A stretch of DNA of 64,000 nt. Origin: Erythroxylum novogranatense (taxonomy: Eukaryota; Streptophyta; Magnoliopsida; Malpighiales; Erythroxylaceae). Every line of letters starts with the position of its first letter. The first letter of the stretch is position 1. The notes under the pieces are model-generated. The model searched no databases, was not told the origin of the DNA, and saw only the letters and a list, made by a program, of their open reading frames with translations. A program made the translations under genes and the position numbers. This document shows positions 10,395 to 21,947 of the stretch, in pieces. The stretch covers positions 310,001 to 374,000 of the forward strand of contig JAIWQS010000266.1 of NCBI GenBank assembly GCA_029891385.1, read 5' to 3'.

Positions 10395-12864
10395 ATCCGA
10401 GCTTGAAGTGCACTGCTAACAACTTTTACACATCCAAACGAACAAGTCGACACAAGAAGAAAAAGAAGAAGAAGAAGAGGAAGGTGGGTATTAAAGGGTA
10501 TGGAGATTCATTCATATGAACACATACAACTCTCTTCTTAATATATCATAATTTAACATGTCAACCCTAGAAACCATGAATGATGGTAGGCGTATGGGTA
10601 GTACTGTACTTTTGCATGCAGGAACACGCACATAGACAATACATAATCAACTCTAATTTCTTCTGTACATATACTGATATACCTATAACTTTACATTTGA
10701 TTATTATTAACTCACATATGAAGAAGAAAAAGGAGGCGAGTGTCTTAATTTTGATGAAGATAATGTTAATATTGTTATTATTATAACGGAGGTCTGAGTC
10801 TGACACAAAATTCACACGCACTCGATCGCTTCTGCCCTTAACTTTTAAATGAAAAAAATGAAAACTTAGAGAGAGTTAGGACAAAAGTCATATCAATGTC
10901 AGTATCTCACCAGTGGCCATAACTTTCTCACATTCCCTTACGACATTATAAGTAGTTTATTTCTCTTTGCCTAATCATCATCGATCAATCAAGCCTCTTC
11001 TTCTTCTTCGCATCTTTTCCTCCACCTTCTGTATCTCTACTGTAACACATTACACATAGAGTAATGCATGCATGTCTCAGACTCAGACTCATTCACATTT
11101 TTCTTTCTATGAAAATATATATTAAGTTGTAAATATATGTAGATAGCTTCAAAGAAGCTATGAATCTTGTGCCCTCCCGAGAAGACATTAACCCCTGTCT
11201 TCCGGGTGTTTATTTTGAAAAACCTTTTCAATTCAGACAGATTGGAAGAAAATCTAGTTGTGTCTCAAATACATGGAATTTCCCATTCATTAAATTTCTC
11301 ATTTTCAATGTTACCAACTCATTCTTAAAATCCGCCGCTTAGTCATGCCGACATGATTGAGCATAGTCATATGCTGTGTACACAGACGTACGGTTTACAT
11401 TAACCCTTTCGGTTTATACTTACATTTGTATTAGTATATATTATAGTAACAGTAGCAGTCAGAAAATAATTAATAATAGTATTGTATCTTCCATTTCCCA
11501 ATCTCTCGAAGCTCGAGCAAACCCCAAACTGTAAGTTTGACCGTCAAATAAGGAATCGACGTGACGGTAAAACCCCACATGGAGATGGAGATGAGCATTA
11601 TGAGATACTTCATTCAATTCAAACCTAGCTACACCTCCTCATTCTCATCTCATCTCACACTTATTATCTTACTACAGGTTAGGATGAGACTGAGCCTATC
11701 TTGAAAACCTCGTCTTCATACATTACATTACATGTTCAACAACCTTAATTTAATCGCACTTTTGACCTAGTAAAACCCTCTCACCTTAAGGTTGCACACT
11801 TTCAGAGATAAGTATACATATATATATATATATATAAAGAGCTTCGTTTTGCGAGCCCTCTCGTGCATTATAATGAAAAGAGTGACCTTAATAATGTATG
11901 AACTTGGAAGAGAAGATGAGTGATCAAGTAAAAGTTATTCTCAACATGAACTGTACTTGTCTTACCAAGCAAAGTCATACATTTATATCACAGGCATGTT
12001 CTAATACTGAATGAACGTGTTCTTCATGCCATTTCATTTTACTCTCTCTATTAATATATATATGAAGCTGAGGGCCATAGCATAGACACATGGGTGAAAT
12101 GAGAATCCGATTAATCAAACTCTACATGCACCCCATAAGGGACCAGACCAAATTACCAGACGAGATAGACCAGGCCTTATCAAACCATTATTGGAAGGAG
12201 ACTGCAGAGAGCTCGTGATTTTGTGGGGTTCATCTTCTTTACATGTTACTACCCCACCACCAAGCACGATAGACTGATCTATCTCATAATAAACATTTTT
12301 TTTTGACATTGTCTCATAATAAACATTTAGTGCAAATTATTAAATACCTTATTTTATTAATATAATTTATCTATGAATGTACACACGTGCCACATTAATA
12401 CACACATATATTATATACCCATCTCTTTTAATTTGCTTATATAATTCAAACAATATTTGATTTATGCATGTTGAGTGCTAATATAAATTTAATCATTATT
12501 TTTAACTATCATTAATTTATTAATAAATTAATTATGTATGAATGTATACACGTGTGTTTCCCATTCCAACACATATATTAATTCATCTATTAAATAATGT
12601 AATTTCAACAATACCATAATTGACATAAAATCCATCCAATGGTTTAGCTTAAATATTTGTTTCAAAATGGACTAAAATATGATAACATTATTTTACAAAA
12701 TTACCCATTTTGTTTTATGGTAGACACTATAGCATTTTTTAAATGTACTTTGAGTTTAATTTTATTGAAATTAACATACCGAGTGCACAAAATTTTTCAT
12801 TTTGCGAGGATTTACATAAGATTATGATGTACCTTATTTTTACAAAGTGAATTCATATTCTGTT
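10395..12864. promoter_or_regulatory. upstream region of BBM
   Basis: About 2.5 kb of non-coding DNA between the BBM start codon and the CACTA element. A GAA-rich microsatellite lies at about 10455-10485, in the position of the 5' leader. Three TGTCTC hexamers (auxin-response-element core) occur on the + strand at 11073-11078, 11261-11266 and 12310-12315; three in 2.5 kb is not strong evidence by itself. An AT dinucleotide run sits near 11815-11837. No gene was recognised. Confidence 0.4.
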
Positions 12865-12867
12865 AAA

Positions 12868-12881
12868 CACTACAAGAAAAA
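12868..12881 (+). repeat. left terminal inverted repeat of the CACTA element
   Basis: CACTACAAGAAAAA; pairs with 21931-21944. The AAA target duplication is at 12865-12867. Confidence 0.88.
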
Positions 12882-13302
12882 AACCAAATAGCAACGGAAT
12901 TTTACTTATTGTACATAAACCGTCTGTAATTACTGACAGAAATACTATATACGTCAGTAATAATGTTTGAAAATTTTATTTTAGCGACGGTATAAATTTT
13001 CGTCGTTAAATTTCGTCGATAAATGTCGTTGTCAATCGTTTGCTTTCAACTCAACGAAAACGACGTTATTTGGTTTTCCCGAAACAATGTCGTTTTGGTT
13101 AAGTTAAGAACCTCTTCACTTCTTGAACAAAACGACATTGTATGGGATTAAACCAAACGAAGTCGTTTTGCAATGAAGGTTTAAACGTTTAAATCTTAAC
13201 CAAAACAAAACCAAACGACGTCGTTTGCCAGTTGATGGTTTAACGTTTATAACTTAGCGAAAACGAGATCCAAACGATGACATTTTGATTATTTTGTAAA
13301 CA
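12882..13302. repeat. CACTA left subterminal region and AACGAC-rich palindromes
   Basis: The first 150 bases carry CGTCTGTAAT, ACTGACAGA, CGTCAGTAA and GCGACGG type subterminal repeats. From about 13050 to 13280 there are repeated direct and inverted copies of AACGACGT/ACGTCGTT-like words (for example AACGACGTCGTTT near 13213), spaced by pyrimidine- and AT-rich DNA. No coding frame. Confidence 0.6.
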
Positions 13303-13473
13303 TGTTGAAACATGATATTCAGGGAATTGGTTGATTGTATTCATTGTTTTTCTTGATTATGATTACAAGGTATATAATGGGATGTACAAGAGAATAGAGA
13401 TCACTACAAATCTGCCTATTACTATAATTACGGGAACAAAGTCAAACTTCCCGTAAATACAAGATATTCAACA
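13303..13473 (-). repeat. Copia-1 3' LTR
   Basis: 171 bp, TG...CA ends; matches 18059-18228 with few differences. Followed inward by a polypurine tract (reads TTGAGGGGAG on the minus strand). Confidence 0.9.
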
Positions 13474-13484
13474 CTCCCCTCAAG

Positions 13485-16400
13485 TTAAGTGATGGAGTCG
13501 CCGATCCTTAACTTGCTCAATGCCATTTGGAATATTTGCCCGGTGACAGCTTTAGTCAGTATATTTGCCGCTGATCTTCTGATCTTACAAACGGAATCGT
13601 GATAGTCCCATTTTCCACTTTTCTTTGATAAAGTGTCGATCCACCTCCACATGCTTCGTTCTATCATGCTGAACGGGATTTTCCGAAATGCTAATTGCGG
13701 CTCTGTTGTCACACTTCAAGGGACTCGGCGTTGAGGGAGCCAAGTCAATCTCTGTCATTAGTTTTCTTAGCCAAATTACCTCGGCTACTCATTTTGCTAT
13801 GCCTCTGAACTCTGCTTCGGCACTGGACAATGCCACGACTTTTGTTTCTTGCTTTGCCAAGTTACCACATTCCCCAACTAGTGTAAGATATCCGGACGTG
13901 GACCTTCTGTCATTTGGGTTCCCTGCCCAATCGACATCAGTATAAGCTTTGATGTCAAGATGACCATGTCTGCCAAACATAATTCCCAACCCACTGGTTC
14001 CTTTCAGGTACCGAAGGATACGTATTACTGCTTCCATGTGTTCTCTCTGGGGTTGGTGCATAAATTGACTTACAACTCCCACAGCATACGCAATATCGGG
14101 TCTCGTGTGAGACAGATAGATAAGTTTACCAACCAGTCGTTGGTACCGCTTTTTCTCAGCTGGTTCCCCACTTTCTTCTATTTTCAACTTGTGATTCACC
14201 TGTATCGGAGTCTCAATCGGCTTGCAGTCAAGCATCCAAGTTTCAGCCAGTAAATCCAACACATACTTTCTTTGGGAGATGAATATACCTGTCCTTGACC
14301 GTAGGACTTCAATTCCTAGGAAGTACTTTAATCCCCCCAAGTCCTTCATCTCAAACTCCCTGAATAGATTCCTTCGGAGTTGGTGTATTTCTTCCACATC
14401 ACTCCTTGTTATGATCATGTCATCTACATATATGATCAGACATGTGATCAGTTCCCCCCGTTGTTTCAAGAATAGGGTATGGTCGGAATTGCTTTGAACA
14501 TACCCATATCGCTGCATCGCCAGCGTGAACCTCCCAAACCATGCCCGAGGTGATTGCTTTAGCCCGTAGAGGGCCTTTCGGAGTTTGCAGACTTCTCCTT
14601 CCCCGAATTCCTTTACAAACCCTAGAGGAGGTTTCATATAGACTTCTTCCGACAGGTCACCGTTCAGGAAGGCGTTCCTCACATCAAACTGATGAAGAGG
14701 CCAGTCTTTATTTGCTGCAACTAAGAAAAATACTCGAGCTGTGTCTAACTTCGCCACGGAGAAAACGTCTCAGAGTAGTCAATGCCATAGGTTTGAGTGT
14801 ACCCCTTTGCTACCAGTCGGGCTTTGTACCTCTCAACATACCCATCTGCTTTATGCTTTATAGTGAAAACCCATTTGCACCCGACCGGCTTCTTTCCCTT
14901 GGGTAGTTGACATTTTTCCCAAGTTCCACTTTTTTTTCTAGCGCATTCATTTCTGCTTCCATAGCCTCCTCCCATTCTTTATTGAGCTTGGCTTCCTGCA
15001 CATTTTTTGGGATAACTTCTCTGCAAGGATTCCCAATGAATGCTTTAGCAACTCCAGACATACTCCCCCTGACTAAGTTACCTACAGGATACTTGGTATA
15101 TCGAGACACATGTTCTGGGGAGTATCTGTGTGGCGGTACTCCCCTGTTACTCCGCTGTGGCAAGTGATACTTGGGGAGTATCTGTGTGGGACTAGCTGCC
15201 ATATTCTCAGAAACAGTATCAACGGCATTTGTGATATCAAAAATATGAACATCAGAGAGGGGAGAGTTTGGGAGTTCTATTACCTCGATTTGGACATCAT
15301 CCGGAGGAGGATCATTGGGCATGGAGATGGTAGTGGTACTGAGATCTTCTGTGCTTGGTTCAGATGTATCATTTGAGTCCCAATCTGAATAGTAAAGCCA
15401 GGACAGGGGTTCACTCTGATTCTCCCCCTGAACTCGTGACTGGGTAAGGAAGAAATACTCGGTCTCAACAAAGTCACAATCCATAGTGACATGAACTCGT
15501 TTAGTTACTGGGTTATAGCACCGATACCCCTTTTGATGGGGGGCATATCCCACGAACACACACTTCACCTCACACGGATCAAGTTTGCCCCGATCTGTCT
15601 TAGGAACATGAACAAATACTGAACGGCCAAAGATCCGGGGTGGTAGAGTAAGGTGAGGTGGAATGATAGTTTGGCTATGGAGAACAGAGAGTGGAGTTTG
15701 GTAATTGAGTATTTTAGTGGGTAATTTGTTGGTTAAGTAGGTGGCAGTGGCAACGGCTTCTGGCCAAAAATGGTTAGGGACATGTGACTCGGTTAAGAGA
15801 GGTCGAGTCATTTCAAGAATGGTGTGGATTTTTCTTTCGGAAACACCATTTTGTTGGAGGGTGTTCGGACAGCTCGTTTGATGGAGAAGTCCCTGTTCCT
15901 GGAAAAATTTGTTCATTTCCTGATTAACGAATTCCCTGCCATTATCTGATCGAAGCACTTGAATTTTCTTGTTGAACTGAGTTTGAATCATTTTAAAGAA
16001 AGCCACAAAGGTACCAACAACTTCATATTTATCTTTCAGAAAGTAAACCCACGTCATACAGGAGCAATCATCGACAAACAACACAAAATAGCGAAACTGA
16101 TTATGATTTGTAACTGGGGATGGTCCCCAAACATCCGAATGAATCAAAGAAAACACAGTTCCAACACGTGTATTACTTGGTTTAAAAGAAGTCCGATGAC
16201 TTTTTGAAGCAAAACAAGTCTCACAATAAAAATTCAAGTCTGGATTATTCTGAAATAAAGTAGGGAACAACATTCTCAAATACCCAACAGAGGGATGCCC
16301 AAGATGTCTGTGCCATAACCAGAGTTGAGTTGCTGCTTTTCTCACTAATAGAAGGGCCTTTGACTGGGTTTCCACTTCATCAACATAGTATAAACCACCC

Positions 16401-17953
16401 TGCTCAGTACCACGCCCAATGATCTCCTTCGTATGAATGTCCTGTATCAAACAAAAGCGAGGATATATCAGGACCACACAATTCAACTCTTTCGTAGTAT
16501 GAATCAGTGACAATAGCTTATAAGACAATGATGGCATATATAGACAATTTTTCAGTTTCAATTTTGGTGTCAGAAAATTGACCCCTCTTTTTCTACACCA
16601 GCCAGGTCTCCATTTGCAGTTTGAATAGAAGATGTGTTCGGGTTCATCAGATCAATTAAATCAGATAAATCAAATGTCATCGAATCAGTTGCTCTACAGT
16701 CAAGAATCCACTTAGAAATTTTAGAGGTGGGTGGGAGAAAACCGCATTTATGAGAAGAGTGGGGGTTTGGGGCATAACTCCCAAACCCGATACCTGCAGC
16801 GCACATCTCCTTTGTCTACTCAGTTCTCCCGCCGCTAACTTCACTGCCGCCACCGGAGAGGAGGGCGGCGTTAGGGCGGCCAATCACCACCGCCGTTGTA
16901 CCGGCGGTCCCTCGGGTATTGCTTACAGTGGCCTCACCGCCGGACCCTCCTTCTCCTCCTCTGCCATCGTTGATGGCGACGTTAGCCCGTCGGTTGCCGC
17001 CTCTCGTTGCCTCTCCGGTGGTGGAGGTTTTCCGGTGTCCCTCCCACCAGTCCGGATAGCCTATCACTTCAAAGCATTGTTCCTTGGTATGTTTTGGTTT
17101 CCCACAGATATCACATACCAATGTCGACTTATCTTCACGCAAGGATGACCGGCGTCCGGTGCTGTCTCCACGACCGACGCCACCTGAGTGTGGCCCACTC
17201 CGATCGCCCTTCTCTCTTCGGGCTATTAGCCCAGATCCGATGCCAACAGATCCGGTTTCATCATCGTCACCGATCGCGTCTTTAAAATCTGGAGGCGTGC
17301 GGCTTCCAGGTGAACGGTGGCATATGTCGATTCGACGGCGGGCTTGGGTTCTTGTTTCAAAATATCCCTCCTGATGGAGTCATATTTCCCATCAATTCGG
17401 TGAGAAATTGATAGAGTCGATGTTCTTGGGTAATTTGATTGAAGGCTTTGATGTCCTCCGCACACTTCATTGAGTTAGGCTGTTTTCGATCTATAGTCAT
17501 CCAGATGGCTTGAAGCTTGTTCCAAAAATCTTCGAGGCTATCTTTTCCCTGTTTCTGAGCGTTTGCCCTTCGGTGGAGGTCGAAGAGCTGCAATGGGTCT
17601 CCGCCGCTACCGTAGGTGGTGGTGAGTCCATCCCACAACGCCTTGGCGGTTGGATACTGGAGAACGTTGTTGATTAGGCTCACCTCCATATTCTGAATCA
17701 TCCAGGTAAAAACCTGTTGATCGATCTGTTCCAATTGGTCGTACTTTGAGTCAGATTCGTCCGGGGCCGGTGGGGTGCCGGTTATGTGCGAGCGGCATCC
17801 TTTTCCTCCGATCGCCATTTTCATTAACCGGGCCCAAACTGGATAATTGTCATTGTTCAATTTGATTCCAATTGACAAATTATCGGGGTTGAACACGGTT
17901 TATTGGGTAAGTTGTAGCGCCAATTCCTAGCTGCTGTTGGTATTGGTCGACAT
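13485..17953 (-). pseudogene. Copia-1 gag-pol remnant
   Basis: Order on the minus strand: gag (from an ATG at 17951-17953, with TAG and TAA stops soon after, then the LNNDNYPVWARLMKMAI block); CCHC zinc knuckle (CDICGKPKHTKEQC, about 17110); protease (WILDCRATDSM at about 16700, where the catalytic DSGA-type motif is altered to DCRA); and GAG-pre-integrase and integrase core (HSDVWGPS, RSDNGREF, QQNGVSE). Then come reverse transcriptase (VDDMI) and RNase H (AYTDVDWAG to about 13485). Frameshifts fall near 17350, 16570, 14880-14750 and 13790. It cannot make a full polyprotein. Confidence 0.88.
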
Positions 17954-18046
17954 CCTTGTTGTTTTGGTTCTTTGGTTTTGGTGATTTAGGTTTGAGAAAG
18001 GTATGGGACGATGATGTTAATGCTGAGTCCCTAGGATTTCAACACT

Positions 18047-18058
18047 GCTTTGATACCA
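18047..18058 (-). other. Copia-1 primer-binding site
   Basis: Minus-strand TGGTATCAAAGC, one base from the consensus initiator-Met tRNA complement, directly adjacent to the 5' LTR. Confidence 0.8.
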
Positions 18059-18228
18059 TGTTGAAACATGATATTTAGGGAATTGGTTGATTGTATTCAT
18101 TGTTTTTCTTGATTATGATTACAAGGTATATAATGGGATGTCCAAGAGAACAGAGATCACTACAAATCTACCTATTACTATAATTACGGGAACAAAGTCA
18201 AACTTCCGTAAATACAAGATATTCAACA
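18059..18228 (-). repeat. Copia-1 5' LTR
   Basis: 170 bp; near-identical partner of 13303-13473. Confidence 0.9.
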
Positions 18229-20944
18229 AAACGTTTAAAACATAACCAAAATGATGACGTTTTGGTTATGTTTTAAACAACTCGAAGTCCTCCCCTTGCC
18301 CACACCCCGCGCCTACATCGTCTTACTCCTCCTTAGATTTGCCTCCTCATTCTCCTGCCATCGTCGTCGTGTACAGCTGTGTTGTGATCGTGGATCTCCT
18401 ACATCTTCGACGTTATCTTCTTCGGCGGGCTTAACTGAAGGTATTATATACTTCTCCTTCCTCTCCTTTCTCCGATGATTAACAATCCGTGGTTGATATT
18501 TTTGGTTCATATGGAGTTTGTGTTTGGTTTTGATTGTTAATTACTGATTGTTAATGATGAGAAGTGTATTTGTTAGAGAATGATAGAAAAATATTGAGAA
18601 TTTGTCTTGAATTAGGGATGAAGAGGTTTATGCGTACCAAGTGTTTAACAAAATATACAGTGTTTGATATCCATTGTTTTTTTCGTAAATTTTTTTTGTT
18701 CTTGTACTTATTTTCGGTGTGAGAAAACTTCATTTATAAAAATTGGATATTATTTGTGCTGTCACATGCAATAAAACCTTAATTAATGTCAACAACTATT
18801 CTTATAAGTTCTCTAATAATAAATTCACTCTTAAAAGCTTATCTTATCAATTCTCTAATTAAAAACAAATTATAAGGTCCAACATTGCAAATTGATTTAG
18901 AAGAACCATTTGCACTATTTTATTGTTAGTTTTGAGGATGCCTTACAAAACCTTAAATGAAATAAAAAGAACACTTTTTAATCAAAAGTATTGCTTTAAT
19001 CTTAGTACATTATGTTATTAAATTATAAACTATTGTTTGAAAGTTAGTACATATTGTTATTAAATTAGAGACAATGAAAAAGTCAATATCAAAGTATTCC
19101 TACTCTTTTTAAGTCAGTACCCTTGTATTTTTTTTGTATCCAATTGATATACCAAATTATACCTTAGCTACTAATCATCCAATTACAAGATATATAATAA
19201 AGACAATAATGAATGAAATGAGCACTTATAGTGATTAAGTCATCCTTGACTTAAACCCACTTTTTAAGCTTCACTTAAGAATTTAGATTATGTTATCTCT
19301 TTTCTTTTGTTGGCGAAAGAAAAAACCTACTGCAACTTATCTTTTTCAAGGTTAAAGAAAAACTTTACAAGTTTTAGATGTTTAAGACTTGTAGCACACT
19401 CTTAAGCTTTGTAATAACATAAGTTATTTCAAGAGTTACATAACTCACACTAGAAAGAAAATTTCTCTCACTAGAATAAAGTCAATTAAACTTAAAGTTT
19501 TGATCATTATATTTTTTAAGTTATTTGGCTTTGAAACCTTTGTATGAGAATTTTTAACCTTTCAGCCACTGCCAAGTTCTATGATTATTTAGGCTTGATT
19601 CTTATAAGTAATACAATTTTTAGTGTTCACTATTATGTCAATCAAAGATAATGCTCACCAAAGAGCATTGTCGATGCTTGATTTTATGCTTCCTTTTATA
19701 CTCTTAACAACTTAGTACCTACTTAACTTAATATGAATCCTTTAAGCAAAACTTGATACATTTTAAGTAACTTATCCAAGCCTTAAATCACCTCTAAAAC
19801 ATCTCTAAACAAATATTCTAACTCTAGTCAAAGCTTATTCATCTACTAAAAGCTTTAAACATTAATTATAAAACTTTTTATAAGTTATCTTGCAACATTG
19901 CTCTTTAAGGTTACCTATCATCACTTAAACAACTTTATTGACACTTTAGTATTTTGTTATCATTAAAACTTTGTATTTTAACCAATGTAGTTTAACAAAG
20001 GAAATCCATATCAATTCAAAACCATAAAATCATAGTCTACATTCTCTTATTTGAAGTAGCTCTACCTTTACTTCTAAATTTTTAACATATCTCTCATGAT
20101 TTCCTAAGTGAGTCCATTTATATCAAATTAATTATTCCTAAAATCAAAACTAATATAAAGACTTATAATGATATGACCATCATCATTATGATGAGTGGGA
20201 TTCCATACTAATATGAGTAAGAATAAGGATTACTTTATCGAGAAATTTGATTGAAGAACATATTCAAAGTAAACAAAAAGGAAGAATGGTATAAATCGCC
20301 AAACTAACAACAAAGATAGGAATGAGAGTGATAAAATCTTAGGTTGATCACCGTTTGTAAAGTAGATAAGATCATAAGTTATTGAAAAACCTAAAATAAG
20401 AGTTTCTCTAAATACGATAAATAACCAAAAATCTTGTCTAAGTGTACTTGATTAATATCAATATAGTAATCGCTATTTCTTTATATCCATAAATTAAAAT
20501 AACCTTTTATACACATAAAGTCTAGAAAAGTTGTATAAGAGATGGGGATTGTGAAATTAGGATTATGGATTTTGTTAGGTAAAACAATTTAATTAGTTTA
20601 GATATTTAAGATTAAGGATTAAATAAAATAAAAGTATTTTATTGTTGATTATAATTAAGAATATCTTGATGTATGGACTATAATTGATAGTGTATGAATT
20701 ACAAATTGGTATACTTGAATTTTGAATTAGATAATTATAGATTTTGCGACGTAAATGTGGACTGAATTAAGAATAGGCATATAGCATGGAGACCTAATTT
20801 GCATAGCTATATTAAAAAGTATGACGGTGTGACATTTGTCAACAACCAATATAAAGAATTGAATGTATATCAAATTTATGCTTTAATATTCATTCTTAAT
20901 AATTATCACTTACTAATATAAGCATTGTCTCGTAATATGACTAA
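18229..20944. other. CACTA interior, AT-rich non-coding DNA
   Basis: About 2.7 kb of AT-rich sequence inside the CACTA element. A 75-aa open frame at 18251-18478 has no recognisable domain. No transposase core (TNP2) motifs were seen; it may be decayed coding DNA or captured intergenic sequence. Confidence 0.45.
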
Positions 20945-21277
20945 ATTGGAGAAACAATTCAGCGACAGTCTCAGGGAGAACAAGCTGTTGATGAGAGTCA
21001 GGCATATTTTAATGCAGTGGATGGTAGGGATAGTCATGAAAAGATCTTCAGGCTAGGTTCATTTGGGAACACATATTATTCGCACTCATCTACATCCATT
21101 ACAACAATATCAACTACACGACTGACAATGGAACGTATCCATCATCTTGAGAACAAAGTGCAGATATTGACAAGTCAATTGCAACACTATATGGAGCACA
21201 TGACTAAGATTCAAAATGATGTGCAGCAGTTGAAGGGGAGGGGTGGAGACTTTAATCATCCGCGCTCACCAGGATAA
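20945..21277 (+). pseudogene. plant Ptta/En/Spm-type transposase C-terminal remnant
   Basis: An open frame (stop at 20942-20944, end at 21275-21277) reads GEQAVDESQAYFNAV, then the HEKIFRLGSFGNTYY block, a Ser/Thr-rich stretch and a short coiled coil (ERIHHLENKVQILTSQLQH). This order resembles the C-termini of plant Ptta/En/Spm transposases. It sits next to the right CACTA terminus, where such genes end. There is no upstream coding sequence, so it is a remnant. Confidence 0.55.
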
Positions 21278-21930
21278 TAGGATTGTTGTAATTATTTGGT
21301 TTAAATTTATGTACAATTTAATATTTTTATTATGAATGAAGAAAATTTTAACTTTATATGATCAATTAATTTTTTAAACAAATTAATTATATAAACAAAT
21401 CAACAAAATAATGCAAAGATAATTTATAGTTGTTAATAAAATTTAATGTTGGGATTTAAAAAAAAGGATTTAATATCGTAATGATAGAATCATTATCGAC
21501 AGTTTATGATAAATCGATTGAAATTACTTATGGATCTTAACGAAAGAACATAAAATTCCGTCGGTAATGTTGACCTATATTTACCGACAGATTTTAAAAA
21601 TTTGTCGATAAACTGAGTCATATTTATTGACGGTTGGTTATACACCGTCGAAAAACATTATGAAAAATATTCACATTGTTATAGTTAATACACCGACGGA
21701 TTGACATAACCGTCTGTATATATACCGACGATAACAAATTTTCCGTCTGTATATATATCGACGGAAAGTTGTTTTTGTTGGAAAATATTCCAACGGAAAC
21801 AATTATCTGTCGGTAGATTACTGACAGTCAATTTAACGACACATTTAGCTGTCGTTAAATACCGTTGCTAAATTTAGTTACCGACAGTTTGTTTACACTT
21901 TTTGTCGATAAGTTTTGTCGGTACACTTGC
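21278..21930. repeat. CACTA right subterminal repeat array
   Basis: From about 21480 the sequence holds many copies, in both orientations, of a short motif of the ACCGACAG/CCGTCGGT type (for example TTACCGACAG, CCGTCTGTATAT, TACCGACGA, TTTGTCGATA). Such arrays bind the element-encoded protein in CACTA transposons. 21278-21480 is AT-rich without a feature. Confidence 0.7.
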
Positions 21931-21944
21931 TTTTTCTTGCAGTG
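21931..21944 (-). repeat. right terminal inverted repeat of the CACTA element
   Basis: TTTTTCTTGCAGTG; inverse of 12868-12881 with one mismatch; AAA target duplication at 21945-21947. Confidence 0.88.
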
Positions 21945-21947
21945 AAA

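Larger units (their letters stand above)
13303..18228 (-). mobile_element. Copia-1, Ty1/copia LTR retrotransposon nested in the CACTA element
   Basis: Complete in structure, minus strand: short LTRs at 13303-13473 and 18059-18228, both beginning TGTTGAAACATG and ending ATTCAACA. A primer-binding site for initiator Met tRNA (TGGTATCAAAGC on the minus strand, 18047-18058) abuts the 5' LTR, and a polypurine tract lies just inside the other. I count four substitutions and one indel between the LTRs. Flanks AAACA (13298-13302) and AAACG (18229-18233) are a 5-bp target duplication with one mismatch. The gag-pol region is complete in domain order but broken. It entered after the CACTA insertion. Confidence 0.9.
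12868..21944. mobile_element. CACTA (En/Spm) DNA transposon carrying a nested Copia element
   Basis: The left end is CACTACAAGAAAAA (12868-12881) and the right end is its near-perfect inverse TTTTTCTTGCAGTG (21931-21944), 13 of 14 matching. Flanks AAA (12865-12867) and AAA (21945-21947) form the 3-bp target duplication expected for CACTA elements. Subterminal DNA on both sides is packed with short direct and inverted copies of ACCGACAG/GTCGGTA-like motifs, a CACTA hallmark. The 9,077-bp span holds the 4.9-kb Copia-1 (13303-18228), so the element itself is about 4.1 kb. Only one transposase-related remnant (20945-21277) was found, so it is non-autonomous or dead. It was inserted between BBM and LCAT3. 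Confidence 0.88.

Noticed and set aside
11073..12315. TGTCTC hexamers as functional auxin response elements of BBM
   Set aside because: A 6-mer is expected by chance about once per 2 kb per strand; three copies are suggestive only, so no separate feature was made.
18251..18478. 75-aa open frame inside the CACTA element
   Set aside because: No recognisable transposase motif; low-complexity translation; not supported as a gene.
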